Below, piece after piece: positions 54,454-63,677 of a DNA stretch of 64,000 nucleotides. The number at the start of each line of letters is the position of its first letter. The stretch's first letter is position 1. The DNA comes from Bacteroidota bacterium (lineage in GTDB: Bacteria > Bacteroidota > Bacteroidia > Bacteroidales > JAGONC01): positions 21,799-85,798 of the forward strand of contig JAPLDP010000086.1 in NCBI GenBank assembly GCA_026391695.1. The letters are read 5' to 3'. The notes beneath the pieces are model-generated. The model had not been told where the DNA came from. It worked only from the letters and a program-made list of their open reading frames with translations, and ran no database searches. Made by a program: the position numbers and the translations under genes.

Positions 54454-56229
54454 TTACTGGATGATCAGTATTTTCTCATTTTTAACAGTATCACCTATCC
54501 GGGCATGAACACAGTATACCCCCGGTAAAAGAGATGTTCCAGCGAGGCTGGTTAAATGCTTTCCACCTGGTAAACGTCCGATAAAAAGACAAGAAACATA
54601 TTGTCCCTGCATATTGTAAAGAGATACTTCACAATCAGAAGTTTCAGAAAGGAAAAGTTCAATTGTTGTTTTCTCAGTAACTGGATTTGGATAAACTCTC
54701 AGCATCGTTTTATTTAAAGAACCCTCCTGGATTGCAACCGGTCCCAATGACCCATCCGTTCGTATGTTCTGGGCATAGATACCAAAATCGGACTCAGTTC
54801 CGGTTTCACCCCGCATTTCATTCCAGACAACGATCCATTGATCATTAGCAAAATCACCACCATCAATATCATATTTCTCCCCATCGGTTCCCGATAAAAG
54901 AATCTGCTGCCCTCCCCAGAGATTCTGACCGTCGGAATCAATGCGGAAAGCGAATATATGGTTCCTGATAGCCGTATCGGAAGGCTGAATATACAGGTAT
55001 TCAAGAGCATAAAAAATAGCCATGTCATTATCGCTGCCAGGTTTGACTACGAGATCGAAATATGTTGAATCCTCAACAAAGTCATTAAATTGTTTTCCCT
55101 GATCACCCCAGATCCTTTCTCCTTCAGGGGTAAGCTTCTGTCCGTATACACTGTATCTATATCGCAAATTTATATTATCATAGTAAATTTCCCTCCAAAA
55201 AAGATAGAGGTGCTGGTCATCCGGAAGTTTTGTCACGACAGGCTCGACCTGATCATGCTCCGGATTGGCACTGGCCTGCAATGGACCCGTTTCATATATC
55301 CAACCCCCATCCTGATCAAGGCGCTGAATAAAAACAGAAATCTTGGTCGAAGAAATTGGTGTCATCCAGCAAATAAACACACCGCCTTCTCCATCAGGTG
55401 CCAGGTGGGTGGTGGTATAGAAAGTAGGAAAATCCATCATATTCCCGGTATCAACCTGAACAGGGGAAGGCCAGATGGCACTGCCATCCATATTGAATTT
55501 CTGTGCACGGATATGGTAATAGTTGGGTGCTCCCGGGACAATATTCTGAGGAAGACTCATATATTGCCATACTACCAGAAGATTGCCATCATCGGTTAAC
55601 AGGATCCTGTCAAAAAAGTAAAGCAGGGTATCCTGCAGGACAATACCGTCGCCCCATTGTTTTGTCCCATCGGGTGTGACCTTTTGTAGCACAATCCTTG
55701 AAGGCTGGGTGGTATCATACGGGGTCTGTGTCCAAGAAAAAATAATATCACCTGATTCGGTCACCAGTGCTTTTGGGTAGGGATTGAAGTCGAGGTTATC
55801 GCTTATGGCCAGGCCATCCTCTCCCCAGAGCAAATCACCTCCGGGTGACATCCTGTATACAAAAACATTGCTGTTGCCGGTGCGTAAATCCTGAGTGGCT
55901 AATACGGCATTTCCCTGAAGGTCCATGGTCAAGCTGTAATCGGTTACCCATGTGTCTGTTATGTGGTCGCTGAGCAACAAACCGTCTTCACCCCATAGCT
56001 TATTCCCTTCTGCATCCAGGCGTTGCATATACACATTAAAGTTCAGATCAAGACCAGAGAACCAGGAAATGTAGCTGCATCCACCCTCATCTGAAATGAT
56101 ATGAGGAACTGCTTCCCAGTCACCGGAGTTCTTGATCTCCAGGTTAGTCATTGGATCATTACTCCACTGTGCCTGTATGATAAAGGGGAGTAACATCACT
56201 ACGCTCAGGAAAAAATAGATTTTTTTCAT
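54454..56229 (-). CDS. T9SS cargo protein with repeated LWG motif (propeller-like)
   Basis: From ATG 56229 the product has 591 residues with signal peptide MKKIYFFLSVVMLLPFIIQA. The mature part contains at least six spaced copies of a motif G-x-x-x-W-G-x-x-G-x-x-L-S/D: NKLWGEDGLLLSD, DLLWGEDGLAISD, TKQWGDGIVLQD, AIWPSPVQVD, ERIWGDQGKQFND and NLWGGQQILLSG. They are separated mostly by about 45-80 residues. Such spacing suggests blades of a beta-propeller. The C-terminus is a sorting domain (RVYPNPVTEKTTIELFLSET). An upstream extension to 56262 is not needed for the signal peptide. Function unknown. Confidence 0.78.
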   Translation of the reverse strand: MKKIYFFLSVVMLLPFIIQAQWSNDPMTNLEIKNSGDWEAVPHIISDEGGCSYISWFSGLDLNFNVYMQRLDAEGNKLWGEDGLLLSDHITDTWVTDYSLTMDLQGNAVLATQDLRTGNSNVFVYRMSPGGDLLWGEDGLAISDNLDFNPYPKALVTESGDIIFSWTQTPYDTTQPSRIVLQKVTPDGTKQWGDGIVLQDTLLYFFDRILLTDDGNLLVVWQYMSLPQNIVPGAPNYYHIRAQKFNMDGSAIWPSPVQVDTGNMMDFPTFYTTTHLAPDGEGGVFICWMTPISSTKISVFIQRLDQDGGWIYETGPLQASANPEHDQVEPVVTKLPDDQHLYLFWREIYYDNINLRYRYSVYGQKLTPEGERIWGDQGKQFNDFVEDSTYFDLVVKPGSDNDMAIFYALEYLYIQPSDTAIRNHIFAFRIDSDGQNLWGGQQILLSGTDGEKYDIDGGDFANDQWIVVWNEMRGETGTESDFGIYAQNIRTDGSLGPVAIQEGSLNKTMLRVYPNPVTEKTTIELFLSETSDCEVSLYNMQGQYVSCLFIGRLPGGKHLTSLAGTSLLPGVYCVHARIGDTVKNEKILIIQ

Positions 56230-56291
56230 GATGGTTAATTTAGGTATAAAATGAAAAAACAACCCTTTACTATAAAAAGTTCTGGTATAAG

Positions 56292-59123
56292 CTAATCCAT
56301 TACAATGACTTTCCGGACATTCACCAGCTCATTAATCCTGGCTCTGATAAAATAAATCCCCGATGATAGATCGCTTCCATCTATTTTAAGATAGAGGGTT
56401 CCTTTGGGACAGTTTCTCTTATACAAATCCTTAACCACTTGTCCTTGAATGTTCAATAATCCGATCTCCACCAGAGCAGGTTTGTTCAGCTCCATTTCAA
56501 TCGTGGCATGATGCTTAAAAGGATCCGGATAACAATTAAAATTTAAACTGGTTGATTCAGTTTTGTCTCCGGTGGCTGCTGCCGGATCATAGTAAGTACT
56601 ATAAATTCCATTGCCCTGTGTGGCAATAGCAATAAATCCGTCTGATTCACGTGCGTCGATCATATCCACCATAATATATCCAATCGAATTGGATCCTTCC
56701 TGTGCCCACACGGTTTGATCTCCATTCAGGGAAATGGTAGAATAAAGTCCGGTACTAGTTCCTGCAAAATAAACGGTATGCTCATCGTAGTTTAACGTTT
56801 TCACCCATCGTACAGACGGCCCGGCACCGCTTCCATCCGGATACTGTTCCAGATTTCCGCTGACATGCGTCCAGTTCATTCCCCCGTCATCGGAATAATA
56901 GATACTTTTAACACGATAATTTGAAAAAACCGTAAATATCCTATCTGCATTTGCCGGATCCACATCGATACAGGCTACAAAAGCGTTGAAAGGGAAGTTT
57001 TCTCCTGTAATTTCGATTGGGTAAGGATCTCCTGTATTTGCGTCGTCTAATTTGTACAAATGTCCATTGTTGGTTCCATAATAAAGTCGGTTTGGAGGAT
57101 TGAGGGATATGTTGAGGGCTGATATCTCAACAGATTCGCTCAGGTCAATATGATTTAATTTCGACCATCCTGCATTTCGGAGGGAAGTATCCTGTGAAGC
57201 AGCTTTCATGTTATCTTTTCTCCAGATGCTGTTTATTGTTGGTAGATAAAATGTTTCATTCGACACGGGGTCCAGTATAAAATTGCAATAGAAGGGGAAG
57301 ATCGGATTTGCACCAATGGTGGGATCATAATAGCTCAGAAGTGTATCAGGTGTTTGATAGAAAATATCTTTAGGGTGGTTGTTCTCATCGAATAAATGTG
57401 TCCAGATATTACCGCTATAGGCTGATATGACCGCAAAATCGTGGTTATCAGCAATCCTGCTTGAAAAGCCATCGTAATAGAGATCAACGCTTTGAAACCA
57501 GTAATCACCCGGTGCATTTGTGAATGTATAGTACCAGTTGTTATCTTGAAGTCCTCCCAGGATGATATCATCGCCATTACCTGCATGATCTATAGCTACT
57601 GAGTAAAATTGGGACGTACACAGATAATTGTTTAAACGGGTCCAGGATACGTTTTCAGCTAAACAATCTTCTGTAAATACAATTCCGCCGTCACATGCTA
57701 CATATAAAGCATCAGGATTTGAGGGATGGAAAGCGAATGCATGTACATCGGGGTGAAGCATATGCAGCGAATCCATATCATAGGGATCACCGCCAATCCA
57801 GGATGTCTGCAACGTGTCAAAAAATCCGTTTGTGGTCCGGAATAGACTCATCCCGCCGGTAAAAACCACATTCTCATCATCGGGTTTAACACCCAGGGTA
57901 AATGTGTAACCTCCATAGGATATAAACGAGTTCGGATAACTCAGAAAGTCTCCGTGGCCATTCCCGAACATATTCTCTGTCCTGTTTTCCCAGGTACCCG
58001 AATCGGCCTGAATATTATAGGTGTATTTCCAGAAGTAATTATCAGAGTTAAAAATTCCGGAATAAGGTATATGAATGGAAGATGGTGATTCTGTCATCAG
58101 ATATACCACTTTTTCATTGGATGGTGCCACAGCCAGTTGCATTCTGCGATAAAGATCCGGAAAACCGGCAGGAGTGATATTGATCCAGTGGATCCCATCT
58201 TCCGAACGCCATACGCCCGCTTTTTGAGGCCGCATGATGGAGGTTGTAAAAGAACTCAGGGCAGCATAAAGAACGCCATCTGAGGTTATGGCTATATCTG
58301 TTGCAAAGGAATTATTGGTCAGATCACCTAGGGTGATAGTCCAGGTATTACCTCCATCCACCGATCGCATGATGGCACCATAACAGGCAGCATAGACCAT
58401 ATCTTTATCAGGAACAGTGGGATCGGTCACTATCCGCCAGACACCCTGGAATACTTTTTCAAGTGTTCCTGGCGTCCCTCCCTGGGTTGAAGGCAGGGGT
58501 TGCCATGTCTCTCCGTTATCTGTCGACTTAAAAATACCATTCCCAATCCCAATCGTTCTTACATTCGTACTTACATTGCGATCGGTGGTACTTAAAATTT
58601 CTCCCGTACCGTAATACCAGATGTCTGTTTTTCCCGGTCTGGTATCTTGCGCAAGAGCCGTAGCACTCTGCTCTGTATTGGGAGGAGTCACCTTGTACCA
58701 TACATTACCTCCTGTAGTGGTACGCCACATGCCTCCTGAAGCGCTTCCCGCCAGAATAATATTTTCATCTTCCACATCGAAAGCCATGCATAACATTCTG
58801 CCACCGACATTAAAAGGTCCTCTGTGGTCCCATAGCTGGGTTCTTTCTGATGTTTCCTTCTTGGGTAACGTGGAGGCAAAAGCCAGTTCATCTGCCTTGA
58901 TATGATCAGGAATGGCGTTTATTTGAGGATCCCGTATTTTTTCATACTCATATTGTGCATTGTACAATGCAAATTCTCCTCTGGACAAACGATATAATTC
59001 ATCCGTAACCGGCTTTGCAAAATCACTTTTATTTTCTGTATCAGAATTATTTATGAAAACCAGATAATAAAATCCCGCCAGAAGGATTAATGGTCCCGCG
59101 AGATAATAACATTTCTTTTTCAT
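56292..59123 (-). CDS. large T9SS cargo protein with sortilin/BNR-type beta-propeller
   Basis: The 943-residue protein opens MKKKCYYLAGPLILLAGFYY with a signal peptide. BNR/Asp-box-like turns appear along its length: STDNGETWQPLPS near 200, SVDGGNTWTITLG near 255, RSEDGIHWINITP near 310, and SDDGGMNWTHVSG near 775. This points to one or two VPS10/sortilin-like propellers, as in exo-glycanase-like or adhesion proteins. No catalytic residues could be assigned. The C-terminal sorting domain is atypical, with CYPDPFKHHATIEMELNKPA in place of YPNP. It is upstream of, and on the same strand as, the LWG-repeat gene (gap 62 bases). Confidence 0.8.
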   Translation of the reverse strand: MKKKCYYLAGPLILLAGFYYLVFINNSDTENKSDFAKPVTDELYRLSRGEFALYNAQYEYEKIRDPQINAIPDHIKADELAFASTLPKKETSERTQLWDHRGPFNVGGRMLCMAFDVEDENIILAGSASGGMWRTTTGGNVWYKVTPPNTEQSATALAQDTRPGKTDIWYYGTGEILSTTDRNVSTNVRTIGIGNGIFKSTDNGETWQPLPSTQGGTPGTLEKVFQGVWRIVTDPTVPDKDMVYAACYGAIMRSVDGGNTWTITLGDLTNNSFATDIAITSDGVLYAALSSFTTSIMRPQKAGVWRSEDGIHWINITPAGFPDLYRRMQLAVAPSNEKVVYLMTESPSSIHIPYSGIFNSDNYFWKYTYNIQADSGTWENRTENMFGNGHGDFLSYPNSFISYGGYTFTLGVKPDDENVVFTGGMSLFRTTNGFFDTLQTSWIGGDPYDMDSLHMLHPDVHAFAFHPSNPDALYVACDGGIVFTEDCLAENVSWTRLNNYLCTSQFYSVAIDHAGNGDDIILGGLQDNNWYYTFTNAPGDYWFQSVDLYYDGFSSRIADNHDFAVISAYSGNIWTHLFDENNHPKDIFYQTPDTLLSYYDPTIGANPIFPFYCNFILDPVSNETFYLPTINSIWRKDNMKAASQDTSLRNAGWSKLNHIDLSESVEISALNISLNPPNRLYYGTNNGHLYKLDDANTGDPYPIEITGENFPFNAFVACIDVDPANADRIFTVFSNYRVKSIYYSDDGGMNWTHVSGNLEQYPDGSGAGPSVRWVKTLNYDEHTVYFAGTSTGLYSTISLNGDQTVWAQEGSNSIGYIMVDMIDARESDGFIAIATQGNGIYSTYYDPAAATGDKTESTSLNFNCYPDPFKHHATIEMELNKPALVEIGLLNIQGQVVKDLYKRNCPKGTLYLKIDGSDLSSGIYFIRARINELVNVRKVIVMD

Positions 59124-59322
59124 TTTTTAAAAAATTTGAATAATGCAATTTACGATTTTTTTTAATTTTCTGACACGAATTTGTTATTGCAATTATTTTT
59201 CCAGCCACAAAGATGCGGGTCAAGTGACTAAGCTGCATTAACTATCAAGGAAAAAAAAATGTAATATTGTACCTGTCCTGTGACCCGATAAAATAATTTT
59301 CATTAAAAGGATCTGACCGAAA

Positions 59323-60435
59323 ATGAGACGTCACAACCTGCACCGTATATTAGTTTTTACTGTTTTTGTGCTTTGGGGACATGCCTATTTGACTGATATC
59401 TCTTTGGCACAAGCTCCCGGGATCCGCCAGCCTGTCGATACTGTCGGCTTTGCCACATTTAGCTGGCAAATGGACAGCATCATGACAAGAATCGGCAGGG
59501 AACAAGGAAAACTATTTCAAAAAACATTAGCTGATGCTCACATCGCTGATAATTATACCTGGAAAACCGTGATTTGCCCTCATGATGATTACACTTATGT
59601 TGGATACCTCTATCCGGCTGTTTTAAAAAACCTGAAAGCAAAAACCATCATTCTCTTCGGTGTGGCACATAAAGCCAAGCAACTTAATCTTGAAAACCAG
59701 ATCATCTTCGACAGCTACTCCTCGTGGAAAGAACCAAAGGGTAATGTTCCGGTGTCAACGTTAAGAGAAAAAATAATTAAAGAGCTGCCACCTGAGACAT
59801 ACCAGGTCAATGATTCCATGCAAAGCATAGAACATTCAATAGAAGCCCTAGTGCCTTTCATTCAGTACTATCACCCGGATGTGGAAATTGTCCCTATCCT
59901 GGTTCCATATATGAATTATGACAGAGCGAATGAAATTGCGCATGCTCTGGCAGCAGCAATTCAAAAAGTTACTCAGAAAAGAAACTGGACATGGGGTGAG
60001 GATTATGCCATAGCCATCAGCAGTGATGCCGTGCATTATGGTGACCAGGACTGGGGAGGAAGCAACTATGCCTTTTTCGGCGCTGATACCTCAGGATATA
60101 TTGCGGCTGTTCAGCATGAATGGGAGATCATCAACACCATCTCCGGGAAAATTACACCTGAACATGTCAGGAAATTTACAACCCTCACGGTCGATGAAAA
60201 GGATTATAAAAAGTATACATGGACATGGTGCGGAAGATACTCAATACCTGTGGGGCTTCTTACATCATACTACCTGGCTTACCTGTTAAGGCAGGACGAG
60301 CTCACAGGTATACCTGTCGGCTATGCAACAAGCATTGATCATAAGCAAATTAAAGTTGATGATATCCGCATGGGTGTGACAGCCCCCGCAAATATCCGCC
60401 ATTGGGTAGGATATGCAGCTATCGGGTACAAATGA
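59323..60435 (+). CDS. exported MEMO1-family protein (AmmeMemoRadiSam system B-like)
   Basis: The 370-residue protein has a hydrophobic N-terminal segment ending near residue 30, probably a signal peptide. A MEMO domain follows with the family ligands in order: H87 in CPHDDYTYVG, H116 in LFGVAH, EHSIEALVPF at 170-179, D235 and H238 in SSDAVHYG, and C303 in WCGRYSIPVG. H/H/C is the metal-binding triad of human MEMO1. Usual bacterial members are about 270 residues, cytosolic, and encoded with AMMECR1-like and radical-SAM partners; none is adjacent here. Function unknown; redox or dioxygenase-like chemistry has been proposed for the fold. Confidence 0.82.
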   Translation: MRRHNLHRILVFTVFVLWGHAYLTDISLAQAPGIRQPVDTVGFATFSWQMDSIMTRIGREQGKLFQKTLADAHIADNYTWKTVICPHDDYTYVGYLYPAVLKNLKAKTIILFGVAHKAKQLNLENQIIFDSYSSWKEPKGNVPVSTLREKIIKELPPETYQVNDSMQSIEHSIEALVPFIQYYHPDVEIVPILVPYMNYDRANEIAHALAAAIQKVTQKRNWTWGEDYAIAISSDAVHYGDQDWGGSNYAFFGADTSGYIAAVQHEWEIINTISGKITPEHVRKFTTLTVDEKDYKKYTWTWCGRYSIPVGLLTSYYLAYLLRQDELTGIPVGYATSIDHKQIKVDDIRMGVTAPANIRHWVGYAAIGYK

Positions 60436-60457
60436 TATGGGAGATTTACTAATTTTT

Positions 60458-60480
60458 TAACCACGGAGGGACACGGAGGT
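60458..60480. repeat. left flanking arm of the GxxExxY cassette
   Basis: In reverse this arm resembles the left arm at 38766-38788, matching in 19 of 22 bases. It lies directly left of the GxxExxY gene and in inverted orientation to the arm at 60901-60922. GGAGGAACACAGAGGG continues the repeat to about 60502. Confidence 0.7.
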
Positions 60481-60503
60481 ATATATGGAGGAACACAGAG
60501 GGA

Positions 60504-60875
60504 CTATACAATCACACGTTTTATTCCATTACGAAGGTGCTTAACGTTGAAATTTATCAGTAGCCCAACTTTGCATCCTGATAATTTTAAGTAAGTAATG
60601 ACCTGTGCTAGATGCACTTCATTAAAGGTTTCAACTGCCTTCACCTCTATAATCACTTTGTCTTCAACAAATAAATCCACTCTATAACCAATCTCTAACT
60701 TAATACCTTTATATATCAATGGAAGAGGTTTTTGTTTTTCAACATTCATTCCTTCTTTTACTAATTCATAGTTCAGACATTCTTCATACGATGACTCTAG
60801 CAAACCAGGACCAAGTTTTGAATGAACATTTAAAGCGCATCGAATTATTCTCTCCGTAAGATCAGATTCAATCAT
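60504..60875 (-). CDS. GxxExxY protein
   Basis: The 123-residue protein contains GLLESSY (the GxxExxY motif) after VHSKLGPG, then YRVDLFVEDKVIIEVKAVET and HLAQVITYLKLSGCKVGLLI. These are the features of the GxxExxY/PDDEXK-like nuclease-related family, with the D...ExK pattern (D88, E97-x-K99 approximately) of restriction-type folds. The gene is common, variable in location, and often flanked by short repeats in Bacteroidota. Here it lies between inverted repeat arms at 60458-60480 and 60901-60922. Its role is not established. Confidence 0.85.
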   Translation of the reverse strand: MIESDLTERIIRCALNVHSKLGPGLLESSYEECLNYELVKEGMNVEKQKPLPLIYKGIKLEIGYRVDLFVEDKVIIEVKAVETFNEVHLAQVITYLKLSGCKVGLLINFNVKHLRNGIKRVIV

Positions 60876-60900
60876 TCATCCTCCGTTTTACTCCGTTTTT

Positions 60901-60922
60901 CCTCTGTGATACTTCGTGGTTA
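60901..60922. repeat. right flanking arm of the GxxExxY cassette
   Basis: CCTCTGTGATACTTCGTGGT at 60901-60920 plus TA matches the reverse complement of 38795-38816 in 21 of 22 bases. It is inverted relative to the left arm at 60458-60480. A CTCCGTTTT doublet lies just inside at 60880-60899. Confidence 0.75.
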
Positions 60923-60982
60923 AAATTGTTTAAATTACATTGAAATGGTTGATTCCCCAATAACAATTAATCCGGAATATGC

Positions 60983-60990
60983 TAAATTTG
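60983..60990 (+). promoter_or_regulatory. -7 promoter element of the M1 peptidase gene
   Basis: TAAATTTG matches TAnnTTTG and lies 25 bases before ATG 61016. No TTG at the 19-20 bp distance; a TTG occurs at 60949-60951, too far away. Confidence 0.4.
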
Positions 60991-61015
60991 TGACCCACTT
61001 ATAATCATTTTAAGA

Positions 61016-63439
61016 ATGAATTATCGAAGGAATAATGCCAAATGTGTAGTGATTCTATTACTGATTTCCTCCCTAAGCAGTTTTTCTCAGGAGAAAATTA
61101 TCTCTTATCATTATGATGCCGGTAAATGGCCTGGCGAAAGGATGATCGACGCCACTCATCTCAATGCACATATCAAAATTGATCCCTACACTCAAACTGT
61201 TGAAGGTAATGCGGCTTTTACCTTTAAACCATTACGGCATCAGCTGGACTCGATAACTTTTTATGTTCCTGATATCCGGTTTAATTCGATTACTATTGAT
61301 AAAGTACCGGTTAAATACCGTTCTGACAATGACCAGGTGATTATTTACACATCATTCATTAACCAATACGACAGTCTCCACGAAATCATTTTCGATTACA
61401 AGGCCAAATCCCCGTCCGTTCTTTATTTTTCCGGGTGGGATGATCCGCGTGGCATCAAGAGAAAACAGGTATGGACACACCGGCCCATGAGCTGGCTTCC
61501 TTATATCACTGACCGGCTCACCGTGGATATGTATGTGACCTTTGACAGGAAATACAAAGTTTTTTCCAATGGTGTGCGTGTCGAAGTGAAAGAAAATGCC
61601 GATGGTTCCAAAACCTGGCATTACAGGATGAACGGGCCTCACCCTCTTTTCTCCACGGCACTGGTCATCGGCGATTATGACTTTAAGTCCTCACAGACTT
61701 CAAAAGGTCTGCCTCTGGAATACTGGTACTATCCCGATCAGGAAGACCGTGTTACGACCACGTACCTTTATACTGTGAAGATGTTCGATTTCTTCGAGGA
61801 TGAGATGGGTTTGCCTTACCCCTGGGAACTTTACCGACAGGCTCCTGTCGTGGATTACTTGTATGGGGCCATGGAAACAACGACATCTACCGTATTCGGT
61901 GATTACATGTTCGTTGATGAAAGGGCATTCTCAGGCAGGAGCTACGTCAACACCAATGCTCATGAGCTGGCACACCAGTGGTTTGGAAATTATATCACAC
62001 ACCTGGCATCAAAAGATGTGTGGCTGACAGAGAGTTTCGGAACCTATTATGCCAAGATGTTCGAAAAGTCGGTCTATGGAGAAGATTATTACCAGAATGT
62101 CAGGAATAATGAGCTGCTGGAGACGATGGAAGCTGCCGTCAGGGATAACTATGCCACGGGTCACAGCAGCGGCGGCAGGGCACGCTGGTATCCGAAAGGA
62201 TCCCTTATACTCGACATGCTCCGTTATGTGATGGGCGATGCCGACTTCAAAACAGCAGTGAAATACTACCTTGAACATCACCCTTACCAGGATGCCGGAA
62301 CATCTGACTTTTTCAGCTCGGTGTATTATTCAACAGGGCAAACCCTCGACTGGTTCTTTGAAGAATGGATCCTTCGCGGGGGAGAACCGGAGTACACTAT
62401 TAAATATGAAGAATTAAAAATTAAGGACGAAAAATGGGTGACGCAGATGGAGGTCAGACAGTTACATACCGTTAATGAGCTAATAAAATATTTCAGGATG
62501 CCCATTATCTTCGAAGTGCATTATTCTGACGGTAGCTTTGACAGTAAAAAAGAATGGGTGGACAGTGAGACTACTATTGTGGTTGTTCCCAATCCGGGGG
62601 AAAAAGAGGTCGCTTATGTACTTTTTGATCCAAACCGTCAAATCCTGAAAAAAGTCAACTTTGAAAAAAGTTTTGAAGAGCTCTCACATCAGGTGCTGGA
62701 AGCACCAAATATGATTGACCGTTATGATGCCTTACTCGCATTAAAAAAATTCACGACAGATCAGAAAAAAGACTTGTTAATACGATGCTATGATAAGGAG
62801 ACTTATCAACTTACCAGGGGAGAAATCATCGCCCAGCTTGCCGCTGATAATTCACTCGCGACAATTGACCTTATAAAAAAAGCCATGGCAGATGAGGATC
62901 CGTATGTCAGACGAGCGGTGCTGATTAATGTAAAAAACGTGCCGTCAGACCTTAAAGAAGATTATGAGACCTTATTGAATGATTTCTCTTATATCAACCT
63001 GGAACTTGCTTTGGAGAACCTCATTCGCTCCTTTCCCCCGGATGCAGACCGTTATCTTGAAATAACACAAAATCAAACCGGATGGCGTGGTATCAATATC
63101 CGGATTAAATGGCTTGAACTGGCTATTGAAAAGGGGAAAAAGGAATATATGAACGAACTTATCGACTGCAGCAGCCTGAGTTATGAATTTGAAACCCGGC
63201 AGAATGCGCTCATGGCATTAAAACGCCTGAATTATCTTGATGAGCGTGTTGCCAGGAACTTGTTTGATGCCGTCGTATACTGGAATTATAAATTGTCGAA
63301 TACGGCAAAAGATGTCCTCACCTATTTCATGCAGCAAGATCAGTATAAGAAGATTCTGATGGATTATTACCACTTGCATGAATGGAGTGACGGACAGAAA
63401 GCGACTTTGAGCAAGGTATTCAATTACAAGTTGCCATGA
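61016..63439 (+). CDS. M1-family zinc aminopeptidase with C-terminal HEAT-like repeats
   Basis: The 807-residue protein has a signal peptide (VVILLLISSLSSFSQEK). It has the M1 beta domain, the exopeptidase loop YGAMET at 283-288 where GAMEN is usual, and the zinc site HELAH at 316-320 with E339 in WLTESFGTYYAKMFE (HEXXH-X18-E). The C-terminal part from about 560 has helical repeats (ATIDLIKKAMADEDPYVRRA) of HEAT type. It should cleave N-terminal residues from peptides in the periplasm or, if exported, outside. It lacks a T9SS sorting domain. The Asn-to-Thr change may modify substrate preference. Confidence 0.9.
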   Translation: MNYRRNNAKCVVILLLISSLSSFSQEKIISYHYDAGKWPGERMIDATHLNAHIKIDPYTQTVEGNAAFTFKPLRHQLDSITFYVPDIRFNSITIDKVPVKYRSDNDQVIIYTSFINQYDSLHEIIFDYKAKSPSVLYFSGWDDPRGIKRKQVWTHRPMSWLPYITDRLTVDMYVTFDRKYKVFSNGVRVEVKENADGSKTWHYRMNGPHPLFSTALVIGDYDFKSSQTSKGLPLEYWYYPDQEDRVTTTYLYTVKMFDFFEDEMGLPYPWELYRQAPVVDYLYGAMETTTSTVFGDYMFVDERAFSGRSYVNTNAHELAHQWFGNYITHLASKDVWLTESFGTYYAKMFEKSVYGEDYYQNVRNNELLETMEAAVRDNYATGHSSGGRARWYPKGSLILDMLRYVMGDADFKTAVKYYLEHHPYQDAGTSDFFSSVYYSTGQTLDWFFEEWILRGGEPEYTIKYEELKIKDEKWVTQMEVRQLHTVNELIKYFRMPIIFEVHYSDGSFDSKKEWVDSETTIVVVPNPGEKEVAYVLFDPNRQILKKVNFEKSFEELSHQVLEAPNMIDRYDALLALKKFTTDQKKDLLIRCYDKETYQLTRGEIIAQLAADNSLATIDLIKKAMADEDPYVRRAVLINVKNVPSDLKEDYETLLNDFSYINLELALENLIRSFPPDADRYLEITQNQTGWRGINIRIKWLELAIEKGKKEYMNELIDCSSLSYEFETRQNALMALKRLNYLDERVARNLFDAVVYWNYKLSNTAKDVLTYFMQQDQYKKILMDYYHLHEWSDGQKATLSKVFNYKLP

Positions 63440-63489
63440 TGGCTGCTTGGCAGAACGGGGAAACACAACAAGCGGAGTCATCAATGCTA

Positions 63490-63568
63490 GCGCGCGTCTG
63501 TGACGCGTGCTAAAGAATTGCGCGTTTCAAACGCGCTGATACCAGGCACGCGTTCGGAAACGCGCGCC
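63490..63568. repeat. three tandem GC-rich hairpins
   Basis: Hairpin 1 (63490-63510) has arms GCGCGCGTC and GACGCGTGC with a TGT loop. Hairpin 2 (63520-63536) is GCGCGTTTCAAACGCGC, a perfect 8-bp stem around one base. Hairpin 3 (63545-63568) has arms GGCACGCGTT and AACGCGCGCC. Spacing is about 28-30 bases. The GC content contrasts with the host sequence. They lie between the M1 peptidase and the restriction-modification gene. The strand of origin is unclear. Confidence 0.85.
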
Positions 63569-63677
63569 AGCTGGGCAACAGGAACAAGGGGACCAGCAAG
63601 CGTAAATAATCGTCATAATATCCTTGCACTGTTATCTCGGGAAAAAACCTTAAATTTATTGGCTAATAAGTTTCAAA

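Noticed and set aside
63490..63568. Possible CRISPR fragment
   Set aside because: Only three imperfect units with different stems and no uniform spacers; no cas genes in the window.
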